Positions 1 through 10,343 are shown, counted from the stretch's first letter. The stretch is DNA of 42,127 nucleotides from Stentor coeruleus (GCA_001970955.1 MPUH01000640.1:1-42127), one strand, 5' to 3'. A program made the numbers and translations. The notes: generated by a model not told the origin, from the sequence alone.

Positions 1-1428
1 GTCTTCCGAAAATTCAAGAGCATTTATTTGACTTTTATGACCTTCAAGTCGTGCTTTATGCCATCTAGTCTGTAAATTCCAAATATCAATAGGAACATAA
101 TCCATAGCATAAAAACTTTCAGCACTTCCAAATGCTATCATTGTATTATTTTTACTTATAGCAGCAGATGAAACTTCTCGATATATGCAGGGTAAATTAA
201 AATAATTAAAATTATCTTCATGTAAATTGTAAACAATAAGTTTATTGGGTCTATGATAAAATAATGCAAATTTTCCATTTTGTATAAAAAAAAATGTATA
301 AGGATTTATGCCAAAAGGGAACTGTAATATTCTTACATCAGATTTATTTAAAAGATTTTGTTTAATGACACTTAGGCCTGATTTTATAAAAAATGTATTA
401 CATGGAGAAAACTTAGCACATAAATCTGATGTGGAATGTTTATAGAAATCTTTTTCATAAGGATCATTGTAAAAATTTCTCATTTTTTTATAGAATTTAG
501 AATAACTCCAATCGCTATGCACTTTTTTATAAAATTTTGAGTGTTTTTTGATTATTTTTTCTGCTAAAGTCCTTTTACTTGAGTACAATCTTCCTTTATA
601 GTCAGTATAAAAGCTTGGTATGTTTTGAGTTTCATATTGAGAACTGAGTTTTTCAAAATCCCATATTATTGTAATTTTGTTAGAGCATGTCATTAACAAA
701 GAGTCATTATCAGAAAATGAAATAATTTTAATATTATCGCAATTTCCAATTAGCCAATTAGCTACACATTTTCTTTTAACATCCCAAACTCTAACAATAA
801 AATCGTATTTTTGTTTAGCATTAAAATTACTAAATCCTCCAGTCACAACATATTTCCCATTATTTGACATTGCTAGTTTATATACTGAACCACAACCACC
901 ATCAAAAGAATACTTAAAAGTTTTTTTTGATAAACTAAAAAGACAAAGTGAAAAATCTTTACACCCAACAGCCAAATTTTTAAAACTTTTTGAAGTACCC
1001 ATACAATATATTATATAAGGGCTTTTAATTGTATTTTCTAAATTATTAGTTATCAAATTCCATATTTCTATAATATTACCAGTATTTGATGCAAGTAAAT
1101 ATTTATTGTCTGGACTGAAAATTAAGTCCCCAGTGTACAATTGGTTTTTTGTAAAAAATTCTGATTTAAACATATGTTCTTTTAATGACCAAATTTTGAT
1201 AGTTTTTTTGTCGGTTGTAGCAAGAAAATCTTCATCATATGAAAGTGCTATTGAGACAATATCATCTTTGTGAGTTTGAAATTCAATTCCTAAAAAAAAT
1301 TTCAGTACTTTTAAACATTTTTTTGGGGAATTTTGATGTAGTTTTAGATCATTTATTATAGTAAGCAATTGGGGATTTGATTCAGGCTCAGGCTTTTTTG
1401 GTTTACCTAAATGTCTTAACTCCTTCAT
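1..1428 (-). CDS. WD40-repeat protein, 3' part missing at window edge
   Basis: The minus strand is open from an ATG at 1428 to the left edge, 476 codons without a stop. An in-frame stop lies a short way upstream of this ATG and no other ATG intervenes. The translation contains repeated WD40 blades: IKIWSLKEH, IIEIWNLI, FIVRVWDVKRK, KITIIWDFEKL and, near the edge, IDIWNLQTRWHKARLEGHKSQ, each preceded by the usual SxDxxxLAT/S strand. A lysine- and tyrosine-rich insertion of about 100 residues follows the fourth blade. WD40 propellers are protein-interaction platforms, so the specific partner cannot be named. No intron is needed to read it. The C-terminus lies outside the window. Confidence 0.85.
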   Translation of the reverse strand, partial: MKELRHLGKPKKPEPESNPQLLTIINDLKLHQNSPKKCLKVLKFFLGIEFQTHKDDIVSIALSYDEDFLATTDKKTIKIWSLKEHMFKSEFFTKNQLYTGDLIFSPDNKYLLASNTGNIIEIWNLITNNLENTIKSPYIIYCMGTSKSFKNLAVGCKDFSLCLFSLSKKTFKYSFDGGCGSVYKLAMSNNGKYVVTGGFSNFNAKQKYDFIVRVWDVKRKCVANWLIGNCDNIKIISFSDNDSLLMTCSNKITIIWDFEKLSSQYETQNIPSFYTDYKGRLYSSKRTLAEKIIKKHSKFYKKVHSDWSYSKFYKKMRNFYNDPYEKDFYKHSTSDLCAKFSPCNTFFIKSGLSVIKQNLLNKSDVRILQFPFGINPYTFFFIQNGKFALFYHRPNKLIVYNLHEDNFNYFNLPCIYREVSSAAISKNNTMIAFGSAESFYAMDYVPIDIWNLQTRWHKARLEGHKSQINALEFSED

Positions 1429-1764
1429 TATAGGAGAATAAATCTTATTAGAATTGCCTATTTTATAATGAATATAATTTAGAAATTAATTTTTACATTA
1501 GAATTTTTAAAGATAAATTTTATAATATGCTTTTATATTATATATATACTCTGTTTTTAGTTAGGAAAATATATATCTAGCTTTTGCTATTAATATTCAT
1601 ATATAAAATGCACTTAATGCGATGATTTTAGAGTTAAATGATAAAAATGGTTTAATCATATAATTTAATTTCTCCAAGTAAAAATCTTATATAATACATA
1701 ATTATTAAAGTGACATGCAAAAACTTCAATAAAGATTTATGAACATTAACTAAACTTATAAAAG
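1429..1764. other. Intergenic, AT-rich
   Basis: This gap holds the upstream region of the WD40 gene and the downstream region of the next minus-strand gene. It is almost pure A/T with many short TATA-like stretches. I see no ORF, RNA gene or repeat in it. Confidence 0.6.
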
Positions 1765-2517
1765 TTAGAATAGTCCATCTTCAATTTTCGGTTTCTTCTT
1801 CGGGCAATCGTTATTGAGCTTCCTCGCCTTGACAACAAAATCTTTAATAATTAATGGTTTTATATAATCAGCCCATTTAGAAGCGATAACAAGATACAAG
1901 CTTCCGTTTATAAAATGCGATGTTACTTCTTTAACAATAATTTTCTTGAAAAATATGACCGAATTTCCTTCAACTTCAAATGTTCCTCTCATAATAGTAT
2001 CTCCAGTAGTATTTATACTAAGCAATTTAGGTGGACTATCAGCAGTATAAAGCATAATTGTGAATTTAACATTATTTGCAAGTTGTACTTTGTTCCCATC
2101 CATATCAACAATATTCACAAGAACAGAAAAAGCTCTTTCCTTATAAGCAGGAGAAGAAAATTCATCTCCAAGTTCAAGCTTATGAGTGAATTTTGGGTTA
2201 TCTCCACTTAAAAACCTAAGCAATGAAGAGGGTGTTACAGCTTCTTCCCTCAACATTGATGACCCTTGAATAGTTTCTATATGGCTTTTATTAGTGAACT
2301 CTGATATTTTATAAAGGACAGCTTTAATCTGCTCTGCTAAGGATCTAATTAGTTCATTCTGCTGTGATAGCATTTTGAAAACAATTTCTATCATATTTTG
2401 ATCATAGCCCATCATTGCTGATATTGGTATCGCCATAGCCATATCTGATTGGTAAACCTGATTTTGGCATTCACAATTGCCATCAAGAGCAGGACAATAA
2501 GCGTTTAGTTTACACAT
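1765..2517 (-). CDS. Unknown 250-aa protein, Cys-rich N-terminus and beta-sandwich-like C-terminal half
   Basis: Complete ORF with ATG at 2517 and TAA. The first 20 residues carry a cysteine cluster (CKLNAYCPALDGNCEC), possibly a small metal site. Residues about 45-75 look helical. Residues about 95-240 alternate hydrophobic beta strands and include the conserved-looking segments KEVTSHFINGSLYLVI and IKPLIIKDFVVKARK, reminiscent of an immunoglobulin-like or DNA-binding beta-sandwich. The C-terminus is lysine-rich (PKKKPKIED) and could be a nuclear localisation signal. I do not recognise the family with certainty. A nuclear role is inference from that tail only. Confidence 0.75.
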   Translation of the reverse strand: MCKLNAYCPALDGNCECQNQVYQSDMAMAIPISAMMGYDQNMIEIVFKMLSQQNELIRSLAEQIKAVLYKISEFTNKSHIETIQGSSMLREEAVTPSSLLRFLSGDNPKFTHKLELGDEFSSPAYKERAFSVLVNIVDMDGNKVQLANNVKFTIMLYTADSPPKLLSINTTGDTIMRGTFEVEGNSVIFFKKIIVKEVTSHFINGSLYLVIASKWADYIKPLIIKDFVVKARKLNNDCPKKKPKIEDGLF

Positions 2518-3854
2518 ATTACTATATTATAAAACTGTGGCTATTATTTTTCATTATAGTTAGTCAAAAATGATTAAAAAAGTTTGTATTTAATAAAATT
2601 GGATTATCGGCTTGACGTTTATAGTTAATAATGACTTAGTATATGAAAAAAAAATTTTTTGTTTGATATAAAAGTATGACTCAAGGTAAAATAAATTAAA
2701 CATCTTGAAGACTTTAATTCAAAAAATTGTGATACTTAAACTTTGGAAGTGGAAAGAAAAGCTATGATTTCATAGCTTTATATTATTATAATTAAATGGT
2801 AGTAATCTCATAAAATTTTTAAGAGAGAAATTGAAGAATACTATGATATGCTAAAAAGGATAATAGCTTATCTCTTTAAGTTTATTACATTTGTTTATTA
2901 TTTTATCCATTTCGATAGCTATTTTTAGATATCTTAATAAGTCTTATAATCATTAGGATAATAAACCCTTTGGCTTAGCTTAAACTTTATACATCTAATT
3001 ATTATAAAAAAAATAAGATATGTTATCAAATACATAATATTATCGGGAATTCAGAATACTTCTTAATCATATGATTAACCATTTTCTTAGTCTAGAATCT
3101 CTAAAAGGCATCATCTTTATTTGGTAGTTTAATTTTTTCTAAAACTTATAAGACACTGTATTCTTTTGAAAATCTTAATAATTTTATTCAACATAAACAA
3201 GGTAATGGGGTTTTTAAAACTCAAAATGAAAAAAAAAATTATAAAATCTTAGAATCAATCAGAGGAATATTTGGGTTTTAAATTTATGTTTTTATATAGA
3301 ACAGACAAAATAAAACTTTATTTAGGTTGTTTTTGAAAACATTATTTAAAGCTGGCTTTAATCTTAAGTAAATCTAATATATTTAAGTTATCATACTATG
3401 AAAAATGGAAGAAAATAAGACTATTGCTATATATGCAATAATACTATAATACAATTTTATTAGTTTACATTATTCCTTGAAATTGGGATTGTTTAGGATT
3501 TTAAAGTTTCTACTGGAATTTTGTTTTTCTAGGAATGAATAAGCTTTTGTATAAATATTTTACAGATTTTCTATAAAATGTTGATTAAGAAAATCTAAAT
3601 GAAAAAATTTTAAATATCTGAAAATAAATAAAAACTTACAAGATTTTGCAAGATTATAATGCAATGAAAACTTAGTTTTTACACTATTTTCATATATAGT
3701 CCGGCTTTTGTTGCTTATAAACTAAAAATTCTTAATTCCAAATATTTTGAATATCTTATAAGTAATCATAATAATAGTTAATGGATTTTATAGAAAATTA
3801 CTATCTCTATTGACTAACTTTGTCACTTTTTTGGCATTTATAATATTTCTGCAT
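2518..3854. other. Long intergenic region with one stop-free tract
   Basis: About 1.3 kb with no complete gene. On the plus strand 3105-3278 is open for 58 codons, reading GSLIFSKTYKTLYSFENLNN and onward, but it has no ATG and stops crowd both sides in the same frame. It may be a fragment of a dead gene or chance. Nothing else on either strand rises above what AT-rich DNA gives by chance. The region contains no RNA gene I can recognise. Confidence 0.45.
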
Positions 3855-5474
3855 ATGAAAAAAAGATCAGAAAAATATTTGATACAAGGTTGCTTCTCTA
3901 CATATAATCTAAACAATTCGCACAAAAATTATTTAGAAAGTTTTACAAAAAGGCCAATCATAAACCCATCAGCCGATAAAAGTCGTATATCTTCAAAAAG
4001 CCCAATTCCACAAACACCATCACAAACCCAAGATCGTCCATCATATTCCAAAATTCACAGACCTCAGAAACCAAAAAGCATGGACAGAAGGCCAATAGCA
4101 AATTCTCCACATCAATCTTTATCACCCCGCAAAGAAAAAATTTTATCAGTACTAAACCAAGATTTTTCAGAAGTTTCAGATAGAGAAAACATAACAGAAA
4201 GGACAAAAACTTCAAATACAACAAATAGTCCACATGATACTAAAGAATCTTTACTTAAAGCAAAAGTAACTTATAAATAGATTGATAATCTTTTACAAGC
4301 AGAAGCAGATCTTGATAAAGTTTCAGAGAAATTAATAGTTAGAGAAAATATAGTCAAAGATAAAAGAACTAATCTTCAATGCAAACTTAAGAGTATAAAA
4401 GAAGTTCAGATTGGAAATGGGAAAAAACTTGTGCAAAAGTTGTGTGAAGAAATTGTTTTTGAAATAATCAGCCAGTCTATAATTTGCTCTTTATTAAATT
4501 CAGATAATTTTTGCAAGTCCCGTAATGAGTCTTTTAATCTAGCTGTAATGAAGCTGCAAAATATCCAAACTTCAGCGGCAAATCTCAAAAGTAAAATGGA
4601 AAAACAAGCATATTCTATCATGCAGAAAAATCTTGAGATATCAGAAACCGGAAAAAGAATCCAAATAAAAACCGAGCAAATCGAAGACTTAGCAAAAAAA
4701 ATTGGAAAAGGTGAAAAGTCTACTCTCCAGCAAGAAGAGTCATTAAAAAAACGTGAGGACTTACTAACAGAAAAAATCAAACAAATGTCCACTTTAGAAT
4801 TTCAAATACAAGAACGAGAAGTATTAATCATAGAAAGAGAAAGAAAAGTTATGAACACCACACCAGACAAACTATCAAAAAATGAAGGTTCATTTGCATC
4901 AAGAGAAAGTTCTGTAAAAGCTAAAGAAATTGAGTTACAACAAAGAATATCATTATTAGCAGAAAATAAAAACCAAATTGAAGACTTCAAATCAAAAATC
5001 AAATGGAGAACAACAAATTTAGAAAGTCTAGCTAAAAGATCAGAAAAAATAAAAATAATACAAGATAGTAAAATACAAGAATTTGAAACTTATAAGAAAA
5101 ATGAAGAAAAAAATCTGGAGATTTTGAAGGAAAAAGTTAATAGGAAAGAAGATGAAGTTAAAGAGCTGAAGAAAAAAAGTATGAGAATGGAAAAAGAATG
5201 TATGGAAAGGGAACAAAAGATTAAAGATAAAGAAGGGAAATTAGAAAAGTTAAGGGAAGAGTTGGAGTTAGAGGAATTTGAAGAAGAGGAAGAGGAGATT
5301 AAGAAAGAGGAAATGGAAAAAGTTGTTGAATTAGATTATTCGAATTTGAGGTTTACTGATTTTGCTAAAAGTTTTCAGATTAGGCAAATGGAAAGGAGGA
5401 TGGAATATGAAGAGATAAGCAAGGAGAAAAAGTTGTTATCAGAGAAAATCACGTCGATATTGAATTTGCAGTAA
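3855..5474 (+). CDS. Long coiled-coil protein, two exons (join 3855..4265, 4281..5474)
   Basis: The first exon ends in a frame that stops at TAG (4278-4280). Removing the 15-nt intron 4266-4280 joins it in frame to a long second exon, giving 534 residues ending at TAA. Start chosen at ATG 3855; the frame is open upstream to 3810 but only from a TTG. Residues 1-137 are Ser/Pro/Lys-rich and probably disordered, with SP/TP sites (KSPIPQTPS, HQSLSPRK). Most of the rest is heptad-like coiled coil with strongly charged Glu/Lys stretches, including an acidic run of glutamates near the end. Such architecture is common in cytoskeletal, basal-body and scaffold proteins; a specific function cannot be assigned. 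Confidence 0.85.
4266..4280 (+). other. 15-nt intron GTAACTTATAAATAG
   Basis: GT...AG, exactly 15 nt, A at position 10. It carries an in-frame TAG that would otherwise truncate the coiled-coil protein. Its removal restores an open frame of nearly 400 further codons. Confidence 0.9.
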
Positions 5475-5815
5475 AAGATTATGATATTTATATAGTAATT
5501 TTGATAATTATTAGCTATAGGATAAATAATAATAAAGGTTTTATTAGTTGTAATTTAAAATGCTTACAGATATTGTATTAGAGATTATGCATATGAAAAA
5601 AGTTGCTAAAGTATATAAGAAAAATAATATTTCCTATATAACTAACTGTATAAATTCAATCCACTTAAACCTTTTTTATATATAAAAATCAAATATCATC
5701 ACCTATCATATATATATTCAAAACTCACATATATATGATATTTCAAAACTAAAACTATTTCCAATACAACTCTAAATCATTCTTTCACAAAATTCAAATT
5801 CTCTACCAGATATAA
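5475..5815. other. Intergenic region upstream of the papain-like gene
   Basis: AT-rich, becoming strongly A/C-rich in the last 130 nt before the start codon at 5816, as seen before other genes here. It contains the inverted repeat listed separately. No gene is visible. Confidence 0.6.
5704..5740. repeat. 12-nt inverted repeat upstream of the papain-like gene
   Basis: TATCATATATAT at 5704-5715 is repeated as its exact reverse complement ATATATATGATA at 5729-5740 with a 13-nt spacer. It lies about 75-112 nt before the start codon. It could be a regulatory palindrome, but AT-rich DNA makes such pairs fairly easily. Confidence 0.35.
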
Positions 5816-6850
5816 ATGGAACAACAACCACAAAGTTTTTTGTCCTCAAAAAAAACTTTATCCATCATCCTCCTTCCATGTCTTCTACTACTATATCTCA
5901 TCTATTCATTCTCAACCTCATCTTCTCTTCAATCAATCTATAGCCTAAACATTAAAGAGTATGAAATCTACCTATCAAAATACAATAAATCATATGTTTC
6001 TCAATCAGACTATCAATCTCATTTCAAAGCATTTATAGAAAACACAGCCTACATCCGGCTTTTCAATCAGCAAAACCAAGACTGGTATATGGGTATAAAT
6101 CAATTTACAGATTTAACATTAGAAGAATATGCATCAAAATATCTAAATCTTATAGTCTCAAATCAGAAATATCATAACTTCCCATCAGAGTCAATAGAAA
6201 TAAATACTTTACCAGCATCTGTAGATTGGAGAACTCAAGGAGCAGTAACCCCAGTATCCAATGAAGGAAATAGTTGTGGAGCTTGTTGGGCTTTTACAAC
6301 TGCAGAGACTGTTGAATCAGCTTGGTATATAGCGGGTCATACATTAATTCCTTTATCAGTCCAACAACTTATAGATTGTTCAAATGAGAATTTTGGTTGT
6401 AATGGAGGGTATATGGATTTAGCATTTGAATATATCATATCAAATGGGCTTACAAGTGCAGCTAACTATCCTTATGTTGGTCATGATCAAAAATGTAATA
6501 CCGCTTCAGCTAAGAATGTTGTTGCTAAAATCAGTGCATATCAGGATGTAAAACCTAATAGTCTTAATTCTCTTATGGCTGCTGTTGCCCAACAACCTGT
6601 TTCTGTTGCTGTTAATGCTTTAACTTGGTCAACATATTCTGGAGGAGTTCTTTCTTCGAATTGTGATAGTAGTTCTTTAAATTTCGCTGCAGTTATTGTA
6701 GGTTATAATACAAATGCTAATCCTAAATATTGGATTGTTAAGAATATTTGGGGTACTACTTGGGGAAATAGTGGGTATATTTATATTGCCATGAATGATG
6801 GTCCAGGGGTTTGTGGTATAAACGAAATGCCAAGTTATCCAGTAGTTTAG
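5816..6850 (+). CDS. Papain-family (C1A) cysteine protease homologue lacking the catalytic histidine
   Basis: 344 residues. Residues 14-33 form a hydrophobic signal peptide or signal anchor. An I29-type inhibitory propeptide follows (about 46-110). The mature domain begins near LPASVDWRTQGAVTPV (132-147). The nucleophile motif SCGACWAF is intact (Cys157), as are the Cys/Gly motif GCNGGYMD and Asn310 in KNIWGTTWG. The segment that normally reads NHA carries LNFAAVIVGY, so the catalytic His is Phe290 (codon TTC). The oxyanion-hole Gln is also altered (NEGNSCG with an extra residue). Papain-type enzymes need the Cys-His pair, so this is probably a proteolytically dead homologue. A lysosomal, phagosomal or secreted site is inferred from the N-terminus. 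Length and fold markers are otherwise normal, so it is not an obvious pseudogene. Confidence 0.92.
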   Translation: MEQQPQSFLSSKKTLSIILLPCLLLLYLIYSFSTSSSLQSIYSLNIKEYEIYLSKYNKSYVSQSDYQSHFKAFIENTAYIRLFNQQNQDWYMGINQFTDLTLEEYASKYLNLIVSNQKYHNFPSESIEINTLPASVDWRTQGAVTPVSNEGNSCGACWAFTTAETVESAWYIAGHTLIPLSVQQLIDCSNENFGCNGGYMDLAFEYIISNGLTSAANYPYVGHDQKCNTASAKNVVAKISAYQDVKPNSLNSLMAAVAQQPVSVAVNALTWSTYSGGVLSSNCDSSSLNFAAVIVGYNTNANPKYWIVKNIWGTTWGNSGYIYIAMNDGPGVCGINEMPSYPVV

Positions 6851-6933
6851 TTTAAAATTAGTTTTATCTTATAATAAAAATACTGCATAAACCTATCTTA
6901 AAGAACCTAAAAAAATATAAAAATAAATCTAAA

Positions 6934-7974
6934 ATGATAAGGAAATTCAGTTCACTGCAGAAATACATGAAGCATATGTCAGAGTTTTCATTAGAAAAAT
7001 ACTTGCCTAGAGAAATAACCCATACAAATCTAAACCTTAGCACTGACTATGATATCAAAGCTTTAACATCAGGTCTTAGCCAGCCAATTTGGGATATGCT
7101 CGATCGTGGAGGTAAGCATTGGCGTGGTGCTTTATGTCTTATAAGTGGAAGTTTATTTTCCTCAAATATCACATCTTTAATCCCCCTTTCTCATGCTTTA
7201 GAACTAATCCACTCAGGTTCATTAGTCTGTGATGATATAGAAGACTCTAGTGAAAATCGTAGAGGAAAGCCTTGTACCTATAAAATATTTGGCATAGACA
7301 CTGCTTTAAACAGTGGGAATTTTATGTATTTCCTTCCTTTAAAAATTGTCATGAATAGCAATTTACCTGATGAAACTAAAATGCTCTTATATTTTGACTA
7401 TACTGAAGAAATGACCAATATCCATTATGGTCAATGTACAGACATTCAATGGAATAAAACTGATTATGTGCCAAGTCAAAGTCAGTATCTCCGCATGGTC
7501 TCTTGTAAAACTTCAGTCCTAGCAAGACTTGCAGTAAAATTCGGCATTCGGGCTTTTAACCCAAGTCCAGAAATCTCCCAATCTCTAATCCAACATGCTG
7601 AGAATATAGGAATCAGCTTCCAAATCTGGGATGATATCATAAACCTTGAAAGCGAAGAATATGCTAAAAGTCGAAGTTATCTAGGAGAAGATATAACCGA
7701 AGGCAAAAAAACACTTATCATCATCCGTGCTATAGAACAACTTAAAGACCCTAAACGACTTCTTCATATTTTATCCTTAAAAACCAACAATTTATCTTTA
7801 GTCAATGAGGCTTTACACATAATTTCTACAACTGATGCGATAAATTATTGTAAAAGCCTAGCATCAGAACTCATCGAGTCTAGTTGGAAAATCATATCAC
7901 AAAAGCTTCCAGAAACCGAAGCTAAAGAAGATTTATTTTATCTTTCGTTTAAGCTAATTAACCGTAAGTCTTAA
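6934..7974 (+). CDS. Polyprenyl (geranylgeranyl-type) diphosphate synthase
   Basis: 346 residues. Trans-isoprenyl diphosphate synthases condense isopentenyl diphosphate with an allylic diphosphate. The first aspartate-rich motif is DDIEDSSENRRG (from residue 100) and the second is DDIINLESEEY (from 233). A final Asn in place of Asp in the second motif is typical of eukaryotic geranylgeranyl diphosphate synthases, and the following SxxxGEDITEGKKTL also fits them. The region before the first motif (IHSGSLVC) lacks the paired aromatic residues of farnesyl synthases, suggesting a longer product. GGKHWRG corresponds to the GGKRxRP substrate motif but is divergent. The N-terminus (MIRKFSSLQKYMKHM) is basic and could target mitochondria. 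Its TAA overlaps the stop codon of the convergent gene on the other strand. Confidence 0.9.
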   Translation: MIRKFSSLQKYMKHMSEFSLEKYLPREITHTNLNLSTDYDIKALTSGLSQPIWDMLDRGGKHWRGALCLISGSLFSSNITSLIPLSHALELIHSGSLVCDDIEDSSENRRGKPCTYKIFGIDTALNSGNFMYFLPLKIVMNSNLPDETKMLLYFDYTEEMTNIHYGQCTDIQWNKTDYVPSQSQYLRMVSCKTSVLARLAVKFGIRAFNPSPEISQSLIQHAENIGISFQIWDDIINLESEEYAKSRSYLGEDITEGKKTLIIIRAIEQLKDPKRLLHILSLKTNNLSLVNEALHIISTTDAINYCKSLASELIESSWKIISQKLPETEAKEDLFYLSFKLINRKS

Positions 7975-8585
7975 ATATCGAGTACTCCTTGTGCTTTGTT
8001 ATAAGCAGCGTTATGCTTATTTGATGTCGTATCATAACTTTGGATTTCTTCAGCTAGGCCAAGTTTTTGTGAATAGAAATACATACTCACACATATTGAC
8101 GCAAAAATCCCTAAAAGCAATAGACTACATTTCATTATAAAAATGTTGATATCGAATTTATTCTTTTTTTGGTCTATAGAATTGGATAATTTATATGCAA
8201 TTATACTACTACGAATTGCTATATAAAGAATTTGCAGGATTATATAAAATAGTAGCCTTTTTGCATTTGTTTTGATATCATGTCTTTTCATAAGACGGTA
8301 AGCAAGAAGGGATTGAGATGATAAAATGAACCCAGCAAGCCAGATTATTAGACTTATGGTGTCAAAAGATATACGTTCTGCAAGGGAAGATGAGGATTCA
8401 TTGAAGATTTCATTGTAGTTTATGGAGTACCATGCTATTGTGTAGACTATGGAAATAAAACAGTAGCCTATGAGGAAGGTGTCGAAATTTTTGCAGTCTT
8501 CTTTATAGATCTCGATTTGCAGGTTGTGGTGGAGCTTTGAAGCTTTGTCTGCTTTGCGGCCTAAACCGAGAAGTGGTTTGTCCAT
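7971..8585 (-). CDS. Four-pass membrane protein, unknown
   Basis: 204 residues. Hydrophobic segments lie at about 37-55, 73-97, 110-130 and 149-171, with a basic N-terminus (GLGRKADKASK) and a polar C-terminal tail. No catalytic or transport motif is recognisable. The arrangement resembles small tetra-spanning proteins, but I do not assign a family. It converges on the polyprenyl synthase gene: both TAA codons lie in TTAA at 7971-7974, a 4-nt overlap. Confidence 0.8.
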   Translation of the reverse strand: MDKPLLGLGRKADKASKLHHNLQIEIYKEDCKNFDTFLIGYCFISIVYTIAWYSINYNEIFNESSSSLAERISFDTISLIIWLAGFILSSQSLLAYRLMKRHDIKTNAKRLLFYIILQILYIAIRSSIIAYKLSNSIDQKKNKFDINIFIMKCSLLLLGIFASICVSMYFYSQKLGLAEEIQSYDTTSNKHNAAYNKAQGVLDI

Positions 8586-9106
8586 ATTTATTATATGCTA
8601 AGAAAGCTTTTTATAAGAAAAAGTATTAGGATTTGTAATAGAAAAATACATTTTTTTAAGAGGAAAATGAGAGTTTGGGGTTTGTAAGGATAAATTGTGA
8701 GCTGGTTAAGATTAGATAATTTTGAGAATTTAACGGTCTTGCTAATGATGTTGACTGAGATGTTGGGAAAGGTGTTTGTTAAGGCTTTTATATGCACGAT
8801 TTGTCATGAGACAAAGCGCAAAGGCTCACAAAGTTGTTTACAGATGGTTTTTAAGACTCTTTTATGTTTTTTTTGAATTTTTTAGAACTCAAGAAGTTTT
8901 TATGAAGGCTGGAATTATGTAACTTGTTCAAACTCACAATAATCTATTTAATAGTCACTTTGTTCATAGAATAAGTTCATTAAATATACCCATAATTCAT
9001 TTTTCTATAAAAATATTATAAAAACCCAAAAGATAAATTCTCTCAAACTGGAAATCCTACTAACTTGTAATGAATAAGCCTTAAAACATCTGCAAATCAT
9101 TCAAAC

Positions 9107-9631
9107 TCATAAATTCATTCTGCCAATACTTCTAGTCCCTTTATGTGAAAATGTTAAATCATCATCAATAATTATAATAACTTTCCCTTCATCAATAATC
9201 TCAGTAACCTATACACTCTCATCCTCCTCAAAAATCTTAATTAAATCATTTTAACTCTCTTTTCCAATAGTCTCTTTAATAGCCTTACAATGCTTATCCT
9301 TTATTTTCTCAATATCTACATGACTATTAAAACCCTTAATCATTTTATTGTTAATAAATGAAACTACTTGACCTTTATTAAATAAGATTTCTGTATAGGT
9401 TTCAGGAATTTTCCTTGTTTTTTTTTTTTTTGATATGTTAGATTCAAATCTTTTATTTTATAGGATTTGCATTTTCCTTTGGGAGATATTTTTTTTCAGA
9501 TTTTTGTTTTGTAAGTTTTTTATTTACTTTTCATAGCTTTGTAAGATGGATTATAAAGATAGGATTTTGTAGATGCCTAATTGAAGAAAGTGTTTTGAAC
9601 AATCAACGAGGTGAAGATTTTTTTTAGACAT
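9107..9631 (-). pseudogene. Decayed reading frame with five internal stops
   Basis: From an ATG at 9631 one minus-strand frame runs 175 codons to TGA with five internal stops (four TAA, one TAG). The stretches between them look like protein: HLVDCSKHFLQLGIYKIL, then a Lys/Gln-rich possible coiled coil, then IPETYTEILFNKGQVVSF, IKGFNSHVDIEKIKDKHCKA and VTEIIDEGKVIIIIDDDLTF. None of the stops sits in a 15-nt intron. The parent family is not recognised. Chance openness in AT-rich DNA cannot be excluded. Confidence 0.4.
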
Positions 9632-10334
9632 TCCCAGTCGTATAGTAGTAATGAGTTATAGTTGTCGAATGGGTTTTTTGATTTTTTAGTTGTATCAGAG
9701 TTTTTGAAATTTTAAAGGATAGTTATTGTTTAAAGAAAGCCTTGGGATCCTTCAGATTAGGTCTGGTATATTTTTGTCTTCTTGGAATTTGCTGAGGGGA
9801 AAGGGTTTAACAGTTTTTTATAGATTTTAAAGATCAAAACTGGTTTTTGTCAAGTTTTCTTCTGAAGGTTAAGCTATTCATTGATTTGTCCAAGTTTTAT
9901 GTTGATGAGCTCCATTTTAGTAGAGTATATAGGTAATTAAAGCCAAAGGGTAAGGATTTAATAGATTAAAATGCTTAAGATTTTTTAACGAGAGTGCTTT
10001 TTTATAGAGAAAATTTTCTTAAAATTAGAAATTGGGTTTTAAGAGGTATTAAATCAAGCTTTATGACTAGTTAAGATTTGATAATAAATCAAGGTTAATG
10101 AATAGATGATCTGAAAGTTAAATATACTTACAAATATCAGAGATTTGTATTGTATTACAATAATCATCTTCAGTAAGCCTAATTCTATAACCATCAAAGA
10201 TTTAATATTAAATTAAATTGAAAATCCCTTCCAAAACTAAAAAATATCACATAAAATAAAACTAATCCCATATCAATAAACCCTTCATATCATCCTAAAT
10301 CTCACCAAAATAAAACCCAACTTTAAAAAAATAC

Positions 10335-10343
10335 AAAAAAAAA
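10335..10343 (-). terminator. Pol III T-run after tRNA-Asn
   Basis: The plus strand shows a run of A immediately beside the 3' end of the tRNA, which is a T-run on the tRNA's sense strand, the usual RNA polymerase III stop signal. Confidence 0.75.

Larger units (their letters stand above)
8586..10343. other. Long region without intact genes
   Basis: About 1.75 kb. It holds the decayed frame at 9107-9631 (listed separately). A minus-strand stop-free tract near 9.93-10.03 kb reads KKALSLKNLKHFNLLNPYPL, faintly leucine-rich-repeat-like. Several frames between these tracts look coding for 20-40 codons and then break. The most economical view is one or more dead genes on the minus strand. No RNA gene apart from the tRNA at its right end. 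Confidence 0.45.

Noticed and set aside
2830..3854. A single 340-codon decayed gene leading into the coiled-coil gene
   Set aside because: One plus-strand frame looks membrane-protein-like if all stops are ignored, but about 20 stops in 340 codons is close to what this base composition gives by chance.
8591..8797. 68-codon minus-strand ORF
   Set aside because: Low-complexity, hydrophobic and Lys/Ile/Leu-rich as expected from AT-rich DNA, no family likeness, and it lies in the upstream flank of the membrane-protein gene.
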